From DASRAJ01 sp039920305 (GTDB lineage Bacteria; Bacteroidota; Bacteroidia; Chitinophagales; UBA10324): DNA of 23,905 nucleotides. Location: contig JBDSEA010000106.1 of NCBI GenBank assembly GCA_039920305.1, positions 1 through 23,905 of the forward strand, given 5' to 3'. Positions 15,387 to 22,730 of this stretch are shown one piece after another (position 1 is the first letter of the stretch; every line of letters begins with the position of its first letter). The translations under genes were made by a program, and so were the position numbers. A model generated the notes under the pieces. It was not told where the DNA came from. It searched no databases and worked only from the letters and a program-made list of their open reading frames with translations.

Positions 15387-16235
15387 ATGAGGAAAACGAT
15401 CATTTTAATGGTATCGGTGGTGATTTGCAGTTTCATCTTTGAGCAGGCAACACAAAATGTGTTCAGTAATGTTGTGGGGGCTCAATCCAAGCACACCGGC
15501 TCACCTGCTGATGGTCAAACCTGCTCTGACGGAGTTGGATGCCATGGAGGAACTGCCACTCCGCTTTCAGGTCTTATCTCTTCAAGCGTGCCATTAAGTG
15601 GTTATCTTCCTGACAGCACCTATAGTATCACAGCTGCCCTGTTTAGCTCCGGGGTTGTACGATTTGGATTTGAGATTTCTCCGCAGGACCTTGCAGGTAG
15701 TTTGCTCGGCACGTTGATTATTACCAATCCTGACAGTACCCATTTCTGCGCAGGCTCCGATAAATATGTAACACACACTAAAAACGGCTCAAGCTTTCCA
15801 GATCATACAGCAACATGGTCATTCGACTGGACCGCTCCTGCAGCAGGTACCGGTGATGTAACATTTTACGGAGCATTTAATTATGCCAATAACAACACTT
15901 TCAGTACGGGTGATACCATCCATACTTCAACACTGGTAATTCCAGAAGGCATTACGGGAATTTATGCCCCTGTAATAGCAAGCTCGCTGAATGTTTATCC
16001 TAATCCTGTAACTGATCAGTTTGCAATCACGTTTTATTTACAAAAAGCTGAATGGATAGAGTTGAGCCTGCTCACCGCAAACGGAGCTGCAATAGGAACA
16101 TTATTTAGCGGGAGAAGGGATGCAGGCAAGCAAATTTTATCAGCCGCCATTGAGGCAGGCGTTTCACCCGGAATTTATTTTCTTCAATTGAGAGCTGCTG
16201 ATAACACCATTTTTAAAAAAGTTGTTAAGCTGTAG
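15387..16235 (+). CDS. T9SS-exported protein with choice-of-anchor V (Reeler-like) domain
   Basis: This is a secreted or surface protein of unknown activity. From the ATG at 15387 (282 residues) a signal peptide covers about residues 1-20 or slightly more (MRKTIILMVSVVICSF). The choice-of-anchor V domain runs from about 35 to 200 and opens with SPADGQTCSDGVGCHGG, where Cys46, Cys52 and His53 form a CX5CH motif. Later pieces are RFGFEISPQDLAG and WSFDWTAPAAGTGDVTFYGAFNYANNN. A type A T9SS sorting domain follows from about 215 (NVYPNPVTDQF) to the end (FKKVVKL). A longer in-frame ATG at 15342 precedes the signal peptide and is less likely. The gene directly follows the M3 peptidase but the two have no obvious functional link. 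Confidence 0.83.
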   Translation: MRKTIILMVSVVICSFIFEQATQNVFSNVVGAQSKHTGSPADGQTCSDGVGCHGGTATPLSGLISSSVPLSGYLPDSTYSITAALFSSGVVRFGFEISPQDLAGSLLGTLIITNPDSTHFCAGSDKYVTHTKNGSSFPDHTATWSFDWTAPAAGTGDVTFYGAFNYANNNTFSTGDTIHTSTLVIPEGITGIYAPVIASSLNVYPNPVTDQFAITFYLQKAEWIELSLLTANGAAIGTLFSGRRDAGKQILSAAIEAGVSPGIYFLQLRAADNTIFKKVVKL

Positions 16236-16246
16236 AACCGATAATT

Positions 16247-16603
16247 TCAGTCAACTATTTGCGTTCGCTTGCGCACTTCAATATAAGGCCTGCCACTGAG
16301 GAGGCTTATTAATCCGCTTACACAAATTTGCTTACCGGGCCATGTGGTTTCATCATAGGCAAACAGAGGAAGTGTGTCATCTTTAATTACGATCATCAGC
16401 GGCTGATGGGGATAGGGCAGGCACAGAGCAAGTACCATTCCTGATCTTTTTCCGAGTGAGTCACGCATCGCGGTTTTCACCTGCCCACAGACTGTAACGC
16501 TCATCCCTACGAATGATGATGCCTGGGCGCAGGATATCATTTGTGCAGAGCACCGCCAGGAGATGCCGAAAAGAAAGATTAATGTTAAAACTGATTTTTT
16601 CAT
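16247..16603 (-). CDS. Small secreted protein with OB-fold-like domain
   Basis: The start is the ATG at 16603 (118 residues); an in-frame TTG at 16612 is less likely. A signal peptide (MKKSVLTLIFLFGISWRCSA, about residues 1-20) leads to a domain of about 95 residues. Its ordered pieces are SCAQASSFVGMSVTVCGQV, PLMIVIKDD, WPGKQICVSGLI and GRPYIEVRKRTQIVD. This series matches the OB-like repeats found in some Bacteroidota secreted nucleases and related proteins, where strands repeat as V-x-V-x-G, K-x-I-x-V-x-G and P-x-I-x-V. No catalytic residues are evident, so it might bind nucleic acid or another ligand outside the cytoplasm. It ends 11 bases from the converging choice-of-anchor V gene. Confidence 0.65.
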   Translation of the reverse strand: MKKSVLTLIFLFGISWRCSAQMISCAQASSFVGMSVTVCGQVKTAMRDSLGKRSGMVLALCLPYPHQPLMIVIKDDTLPLFAYDETTWPGKQICVSGLISLLSGRPYIEVRKRTQIVD

Positions 16604-16756
16604 GCTGATCAATCCTGTTTATTTAGCAGGCCGGGTACCGAAGATAGTAAGTCCATACCGGGATGGCACAATAATTTTTCTGAAGTAGCTTTATATTTCT
16701 GCAACAGCGCTTTATCCTTTATTTGTGAAACAAAGCCCTGCTTAGCAAAGACATTT

Positions 16757-19700
16757 ATGGTTCTGAAACTGCAGGGAAAAAACTCTTTTTACTTCGCTCT
16801 TGCAGTGCTGTTTTTTTTGTCTGTAAGCGATGGGGGTGCGCAGACGCTTACAAACTTCAGGACAAAAACATTTGCAGCAGACACCGGCATCATCCATATT
16901 GATTCACTTAGCCTTGTACCCGGGTCAGTTATTGTAGAAATAAGCAAGGGAGGAGCTATAATTCCGGCCGGGAGCTACAGTATAAATGACTGGAGTGCGA
17001 CCATGACATGGAACAAAAAACCGGATACTGACAGCGTAATCATTTCCTACCGTGTTCTGCCTGTTCTCCTGACAAAAACCTATTCACATAAAAATTTCAA
17101 AGTGCTCAATAAGAGTGACAGTGTTCTGAACCAGCCTATCATTTACTCACCTGCCGAGCTTTCCGGTAAAGAAACACCGTTTGGCGGGCTTGATTACAAT
17201 GGAAGCTTTTCCCGTGGAATCACGTTTGGCAATAACCAGGACCTGGTGGTAAATTCAAGTTTCAATCTGCAGTTGCAGGGAAGGCTTGCCGGGGATGTGG
17301 ATGTTCTTGCAGCCATGAGTGATGCCAATATTCCCATACAGCCTGAAGGGAATACACAGCAAATACAGGACTTTGACAAAATTTTTATTCAGTTCAAAAA
17401 AAACAAATCTCAACTGACTGTAGGTGACTACGAGCTATCACGGCCTGAGGGCTATTTTATGAATTTTTACAAGAAACTGCAGGGGGCAAGCTTTTCAACT
17501 CTTTATTCTTCCGGAAAAAAATTATCACCCGAAGCGGATGCGGCGTCATTCAGATCTGCTGCAAGTGCCGCAGTAGCAAAAGGCAAATATGCACGTAACA
17601 ATTTCCCGGGTCAGGAAGGCAACCAAGGTCCCTACCGCTTAACAGGAAATAATGGCGAGCTGTTCATTATCATCCTTGCCGGTACGGAGCGTGTTTTCAT
17701 TGATGGAGTGCTGATGCTTCGTGGCAGCGACCGCGATTATGTGATTGATTATAACACCGGTGAAATCACCTTCACTCCTACCCGGCTGATCACAAAAGAT
17801 AAGCGGATTGAAGTGGAATTTCAATATTCAGATAAAGCATACCTGCGAACGATATTTTATCTTAACCAGGAAATCAAAACCGCGCGGTGGAACGTCCGGC
17901 TTAATTTTTATAATGAGCAGGATGCGAAAAACCAGCCGTTGCAGCAAGCCCTCAGCGACACTCAGAAAATTATTCTGCAATCCATTGGTGATAGCCTTGG
18001 TCAGGCGTTCTCACCCAGCATTGACAGCGTGGCTTTCACAACTGATCGCCCACTCTATAAAAAAACCGATTCACTCGGTTATACCATCTACGTATATTCC
18101 ATCAATGAGGACAGCGCTCATTTTTCTGTAAGCTTTTCATATACCGGAACCGGCAAAGGAAATTATGTGATTGCCAGCAATCTCGTGAACGGAAGAGTGT
18201 ATCAGTGGGTTGCTCCCCTGAACGGAATACCGCAGGGTAGCTACGAGCCCATTATACCGATCATCGCACCGCAGCGGACACAGTTACTAACCATTGGTGC
18301 TGATTTCAGGATAAACGATAAGAGCTCTATAACATGGGAAGGCGGCATATCAAATACTGATTTGAATACATTTTCTTCTCTTGATAATCAAAACAACCAA
18401 GGCTTTGCATCTCACCTGGCGTTTACAAAGAAGATTTTACTGGATACTTCTTCAAAAAAGAATACCATATTGTTGTTTAATACTCAATATGAATTTGCAG
18501 CCAAAACTTTCAGGCCTCTTGAGCGATACCGTCCTGTAGAATTTGAGCGTGACTGGAATCTGCAGCCTTCTTCAGGAAACACATTCAATGAAAACCTAGG
18601 CCTGCTTTCATTAAACCTGCAAAAACAAACAGTAGGAAATGTGCAATACACGGTTTCGTTTTTCAACCGCCAGTCTGATTACACTGGATTGAATAATGCG
18701 CTGAATGGAAACTATGTTCATAAAGGATTTCACTTCAGCTGGATCGCAAGTTACCTGCTTTCGAAAGGCGATTCAAACAATACCCGGTTTTTCCGCCCTT
18801 CATTTGACGTTTCACAGGCCATAAATGTTATGAAGGGTATCACCATCGGATTGCATGGTGAGGGGGAGCGAAACCGCATCTTTATTTCAGGAAATGATTC
18901 ACTCGAAAAGACAAGTGCGCACTATGATGAGGGGAGAATTTACTTTAGGAATAATGATACTGCTAAGATCAGGTACCGGGTTGATGCAGCATCAAGAATA
19001 GATTTTGCACCGGTAGATTCAAAATTTAAAAATGCTTCCATTGGAAATACCGTGAATTTCACCGGCGGGCTTTTCAAAAATCCAAACAGTGTGCTCCAGC
19101 TCACTGCCACCTACCGTGAGCTTAAAATTTCTGATACCGCACTTACAATTCAAAATCCTGATCAATCAGTGCTGGGCAGGCTAACTTATGATCTGAATCT
19201 GAAGAAAGGATTTATCACAAGTAATTCATTGTATGAGGTAGGATCAGGACAGGAGCAGAAACTCGAATTTGCCTATGCACCGGTTCCTGCGGGAACCGGA
19301 ACTTACGCATGGAATGACTACAATGATGACGGAATCCAGCAGATCAATGAATTCGAGATTTCCGCTTTTCAGAGTGATGCAAATTACATTAAGGTGTTTC
19401 TTCCCACAAGCGAATATGTGAAGGCATATACATCACAGATAAATGAAGCATTTGGAGTATCGCCGCAGAAGTTGTGGAGCAAGCCCACCCCCTTTCAGTC
19501 CGCAATATCCAGGTTCTCTACTCTCACTACCTTACAGATCAATAAGAAAACTTTCAGGGGTGACCTGGAAACACAGTTCGATCCGTTCAACCTTAATATT
19601 AATGATAGCCTGCTCCTTGCCACGGCGACACTGGTATCGGGTTTTCTTTATTACAACAAAACGAACCCGCGCTATGGAATTGAACTGTCATTTCAAAATA

Positions 19701-20269
19701 ACCGATCCAAGAATCTGTTAACCAACGGTGTGGAAGTTCGCACCCTTAAAACTACCGGCACCAGGATTCGCTGGAATATTTCTAAGAAATTCTCCACAAT
19801 AATCAAGGGGACGCGTACTGAAAGCGGCTACGCACTGCAATCACTCCCTCAGAATGATTATCTCATCAAAGGCTATGTGGGTGAGGCTCAGCTAACCCTG
19901 CAGCCCTCCAATGTGTTTCGCACGTCACTCTTGTACAGCTATGGCAACAGCAGGAATGCGAGTGGTGAGGTAAATGAGCAGGCGATCAACAACAAATTCA
20001 CACTCGACATTAAATACAATGTCATTTCTAAAAGCGTCCTGAACCTGAGTGCTACGTTTGCAAATGTTTCATTTACCGGTACAACAAACACACCGGTTGA
20101 ATATGCAATGCTCCAGGGTTTGCTGCAAGGAAAAAATTATCTGCTTAACATTTCATTCCAGAGAAAACTTTCTAATTTTCTCGAGATGACAGTTAGCTAT
20201 GAAGGGAGAAAGACAGGTATTGCAAAGGTGGTGAATACAAGTCAGGCACAAATCAGGGCCTTGTTCTGA
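16757..20269 (+). CDS. Large SprA-like outer-membrane protein, 1170 residues
   Basis: I read this as a Bacteroidota outer-membrane beta-barrel protein related to, but much shorter than, the gliding/T9SS translocon protein SprA (over 2000 residues). A signal peptide covers about residues 1-29. Beta-rich N-terminal domains follow. A segment with GSFSRGITFGNNQDLVVNSS, DANIPIQPEGNTQQIQDFDK and VGDYELSRPEGYFMNFYKKL (about 150-245) is what resembles SprA. Then comes VIDYNTGEITFTPTRLITKD (about 329-348). From about 500 the sequence is a long run of alternating aromatic/polar strands, as in barrels. An EF-hand-like loop DYNDDGIQQINE sits at 854-865. The end, residues AQIRALF, is not a typical T9SS sorting domain. 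It is single and flanked by convergent and divergent minus-strand genes; its exact role is unknown. Confidence 0.7.
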   Translation: MVLKLQGKNSFYFALAVLFFLSVSDGGAQTLTNFRTKTFAADTGIIHIDSLSLVPGSVIVEISKGGAIIPAGSYSINDWSATMTWNKKPDTDSVIISYRVLPVLLTKTYSHKNFKVLNKSDSVLNQPIIYSPAELSGKETPFGGLDYNGSFSRGITFGNNQDLVVNSSFNLQLQGRLAGDVDVLAAMSDANIPIQPEGNTQQIQDFDKIFIQFKKNKSQLTVGDYELSRPEGYFMNFYKKLQGASFSTLYSSGKKLSPEADAASFRSAASAAVAKGKYARNNFPGQEGNQGPYRLTGNNGELFIIILAGTERVFIDGVLMLRGSDRDYVIDYNTGEITFTPTRLITKDKRIEVEFQYSDKAYLRTIFYLNQEIKTARWNVRLNFYNEQDAKNQPLQQALSDTQKIILQSIGDSLGQAFSPSIDSVAFTTDRPLYKKTDSLGYTIYVYSINEDSAHFSVSFSYTGTGKGNYVIASNLVNGRVYQWVAPLNGIPQGSYEPIIPIIAPQRTQLLTIGADFRINDKSSITWEGGISNTDLNTFSSLDNQNNQGFASHLAFTKKILLDTSSKKNTILLFNTQYEFAAKTFRPLERYRPVEFERDWNLQPSSGNTFNENLGLLSLNLQKQTVGNVQYTVSFFNRQSDYTGLNNALNGNYVHKGFHFSWIASYLLSKGDSNNTRFFRPSFDVSQAINVMKGITIGLHGEGERNRIFISGNDSLEKTSAHYDEGRIYFRNNDTAKIRYRVDAASRIDFAPVDSKFKNASIGNTVNFTGGLFKNPNSVLQLTATYRELKISDTALTIQNPDQSVLGRLTYDLNLKKGFITSNSLYEVGSGQEQKLEFAYAPVPAGTGTYAWNDYNDDGIQQINEFEISAFQSDANYIKVFLPTSEYVKAYTSQINEAFGVSPQKLWSKPTPFQSAISRFSTLTTLQINKKTFRGDLETQFDPFNLNINDSLLLATATLVSGFLYYNKTNPRYGIELSFQNNRSKNLLTNGVEVRTLKTTGTRIRWNISKKFSTIIKGTRTESGYALQSLPQNDYLIKGYVGEAQLTLQPSNVFRTSLLYSYGNSRNASGEVNEQAINNKFTLDIKYNVISKSVLNLSATFANVSFTGTTNTPVEYAMLQGLLQGKNYLLNISFQRKLSNFLEMTVSYEGRKTGIAKVVNTSQAQIRALF

Positions 20270-20389
20270 CCATATTTTAATTTTGATCCGAAGGTTTCTG
20301 ATTTACACTGTTTATTTAAGATCAGTCTGATAATCTGAAAGCAGGAACAAACCTGATTAGCATTATTTTTTCTGTACTGGAGTCACGAT

Positions 20390-21160
20390 TCATTTCAATG
20401 ATTTATCTAAAAACCATTTCATGGTATCGCCCCTCAACCCTACCCGAAGTGTTTCCAGTGGAATTACCTCATTGACCGGAATATTCCCCAGATTTACATC
20501 ACTGCCAAGCAGTTTAATAAAAAAAACCTGCTGTGCTTTATTGGGGGCTTCCCAAAGGATTTTTTCTGCAGGAATCTGAGTAAGAATTTCTTCCACCAGA
20601 CCTTCGCGCACTTCACCGCTGCCCCGGTAGATGCCTACATTACCTCCTTCCCGCGCTTCGGCAATCACCATCTGTGATCCGGCATCAAGCTCTTCCTTCA
20701 TCAGCTGAATCCATTTATAAGGAGGAATAATTTTTTCGGCGTCTTTTGAGCCCACTTCGCTTAAAACGGTTCGCGATCTGGCAAGCTTAGAGATGATATT
20801 GCATTTTTCTATGTGCGGAATATCAAGCGTACCGTCAGAAACTTCGGCAAATTCCACATTATATTCATCAAGCATTGATACATATTCATCCATGGCATCA
20901 TGAGCATAAAACCATTCGAACAATGTTCCGCCAAAATAAACCGGCACCTTATATTTTTTATAAATTAAAATTTTTTCTCTCAGATGCGGGGTAACCATCG
21001 CTGTTCCGAATCCCAGCTTCACAATATCTAAATGCGGCTCATTTGCAGATAAGAAATTCTCTGTTTCCCCGATGCTTAACCCCTTATCCATCACCATCGT
21101 AACGCCTGTTGTGCGCGGCTTGTAAGAGCGTGCAGGCAGGCGATCTAAAACAAATTTCAT
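20390..21160 (-). CDS. comA: Phosphosulfolactate synthase (ComA)
   Basis: ComA adds sulfite to phosphoenolpyruvate to give (R)-2-phospho-3-sulfolactate; it was first known from coenzyme M synthesis in methanogens. The 256-residue TIM-barrel product keeps the family pattern: PRTTGVTMVMDKGLSIGE (residues 16-33), DIVKLGFGT (45-53), KVPVYFGGTLFEWFY, AEVSDGTLDIP, VLSEVGSKD, MVIAEAREGGNVGIYR and LWEAPNKAQQVFFI. All parts of the barrel are present. In a bacterium without coenzyme M synthesis the product probably feeds sulfolactate or cysteate metabolism, possibly sulfonolipids of Bacteroidota; that is inference. The ATG at 21160 lies only five bases after the TPR gene stop, so the two form an operon. 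Confidence 0.92.
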   Translation of the reverse strand: MKFVLDRLPARSYKPRTTGVTMVMDKGLSIGETENFLSANEPHLDIVKLGFGTAMVTPHLREKILIYKKYKVPVYFGGTLFEWFYAHDAMDEYVSMLDEYNVEFAEVSDGTLDIPHIEKCNIISKLARSRTVLSEVGSKDAEKIIPPYKWIQLMKEELDAGSQMVIAEAREGGNVGIYRGSGEVREGLVEEILTQIPAEKILWEAPNKAQQVFFIKLLGSDVNLGNIPVNEVIPLETLRVGLRGDTMKWFLDKSLK

Positions 21161-21165
21161 GGGTG

Positions 21166-22581
21166 TTATTTGTATTGTTCAACTATGGCAGCGACCATGG
21201 GATCGCTTTTCAATTCCGGGGCGAATTTATACAGCAGCCTGTGTTTTCCATAGTTTAAATTCAAAGCTTCCTCAAGCCATGCTATCGCTTCTTTGCGATT
21301 CCCGAATTTGAAGAAACAGATGGCGCGCATATAAGGAAAAGCTGCTGTACTCCCTTTCTCCATTGCAGCAAAATCAATGAGTTGCAGTGCATCTTCAATA
21401 CATCCGAGATCAATAAGATACCCGGCGAGCTTTTCATATTGCGCCCTTGTTTTGTTTTTAACATTCAATGCCATTACTGACTGGCAGACAAAAATAAACG
21501 GGTCGATTTCGCCGAGATTATAAAATGACTGAGCCAGTCCCAACAGGTAATTTGCATTTTCCGGAACTACACGCAATGCTTTCTTGTAAAAGTGCACCGC
21601 ATTCTCCCATAGTTTTTCCTTTCTGAAAGTTTCGGCAATGCGGAAAAAAGCGTCGCTGTATTTAGGTTCTGCAGCAACTGCCTTTCGATAAAATGACCGG
21701 GCTATATTCAGATCTTTCAGTTTTTCATGGCAATACCCGATGGAAAAATATAATTCCTCGTATGGCTTAGAAAATTCAATCGCTTTTTGAAACTGCTCAA
21801 TCGCCTTATGGAATTGCTTCAGCCTGAAATAAGCATCGCCGCAGTCACGATAAGCAAGATCCCAGTTTTCATTGATTGCAGTAACAAATTCATAGGCTTC
21901 AATCGCTTTATCGAAAATACCCAGGTCATAGTATGCATTCGCCAGGTTATGCCACGCGAGGTAGGAATACGGATGGTTGTCAATAATTCTTTTATGAAGC
22001 GCAATACTCTCTTCCTGCCTGCCTGCAAGCTCTACACTGTACCACATCCGGCTTAAAGCCTCTTCATTTTCCTCGTTGATTTCCAGAACTTTATTCAGGG
22101 TTTCAAAAACCATATCATACCGATCCCAGTCTTCATAAACGTCAGCAAGCTCAAGCAGCATGTCTTCCCGGTCTGCCTGATCGTCACATTTTTCAATGGC
22201 ATCCTGCAGGATTTTTTCCGCATGATGATGCTGCTTTCTCTCAATATATACATCACAGCGGAGAATGGGAATCGTAATATCCGAAGGATCCATAATCTCT
22301 GCCTGGTCGAGAAGATCAAGCGCCTGCTTGTACTTTTTGAAGAAGATGAACATCCCGGCTTTCTTAATTATAAAAAGTGACTCATAGGGATGCTGCTCAA
22401 GCGCATATTCCAGCACCTTCATCGCTTTCTTCCAATTCTCATTCGATTCATAGTGATGAATGAGGTACTCGAAAGTAATGACATCAAAAAAAACCGGCTG
22501 TTCATTCTCCACACTTTCCTCAAAACGCTTTATTGATGCTTTGATATCAACCGGGAGATTATCATCATCCTGTTCATCCAT
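21166..22581 (-). CDS. Tetratricopeptide-repeat protein
   Basis: The start is the ATG at 22581 (MDEQDDDN; 471 residues). A longer frame to 22689 exists, but a promoter (22601-22632) lies within it. The acidic N-terminus is followed by about ten helical-pair repeats; clear ones include LAWHNLANAYYDLGIFDKAI, LAYRDCGDAYFRLKQFHKAI, LYFSIGYCHEKLKDLNIA and DAFFRIAETFRKEKLWENAV. There is no signal peptide or membrane segment, so it is probably a cytoplasmic scaffold for protein-protein contacts. It is the first gene of an operon with phosphosulfolactate synthase. The pairing is suggestive but the repeats do not reveal a partner. Confidence 0.88.
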   Translation of the reverse strand: MDEQDDDNLPVDIKASIKRFEESVENEQPVFFDVITFEYLIHHYESNENWKKAMKVLEYALEQHPYESLFIIKKAGMFIFFKKYKQALDLLDQAEIMDPSDITIPILRCDVYIERKQHHHAEKILQDAIEKCDDQADREDMLLELADVYEDWDRYDMVFETLNKVLEINEENEEALSRMWYSVELAGRQEESIALHKRIIDNHPYSYLAWHNLANAYYDLGIFDKAIEAYEFVTAINENWDLAYRDCGDAYFRLKQFHKAIEQFQKAIEFSKPYEELYFSIGYCHEKLKDLNIARSFYRKAVAAEPKYSDAFFRIAETFRKEKLWENAVHFYKKALRVVPENANYLLGLAQSFYNLGEIDPFIFVCQSVMALNVKNKTRAQYEKLAGYLIDLGCIEDALQLIDFAAMEKGSTAAFPYMRAICFFKFGNRKEAIAWLEEALNLNYGKHRLLYKFAPELKSDPMVAAIVEQYK

Positions 22582-22600
22582 TATTGAAACTTTTTCGGGG

Positions 22601-22632
22601 CAAAGTAATAACAGAAGCGAATGTACAACAAA
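22601..22632 (-). promoter_or_regulatory. Bacteroidota promoter for the TPR-comA operon
   Basis: On the minus strand a TTTG -33 element (22629-22632) and a TTACTTTG -7 element (22601-22608, one mismatch from TAnnTTTG) are separated by 20 bases, close to the Bacteroidota promoter layout. Transcription would begin about 10-15 bases before the ATG at 22581. This is the best-formed promoter in the window and decides the start of the TPR gene. Confidence 0.55.
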
Positions 22633-22730
22633 GAGATTTTCGACACCTAAGGCTTCAATATACCCCTCAGTAATTGATAACAGCTGCAATTGCTTAATAT
22701 TCCGTAATTGAAAATGGGTTTCTTTGCTCA

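Noticed and set aside
20270..20389. Hairpin CAGG/CCTG near 20341-20355 followed by a T-run as terminator of the SprA-like gene
   Set aside because: Only four base pairs and the T-run is about ten bases away; too weak to list.
22582..22689. N-terminal extension of the TPR protein (MQLLSITEGYIEALG...)
   Set aside because: The extension covers a well-formed -33/-7 promoter and has no TPR-like content; the ATG at 22581 explains both.
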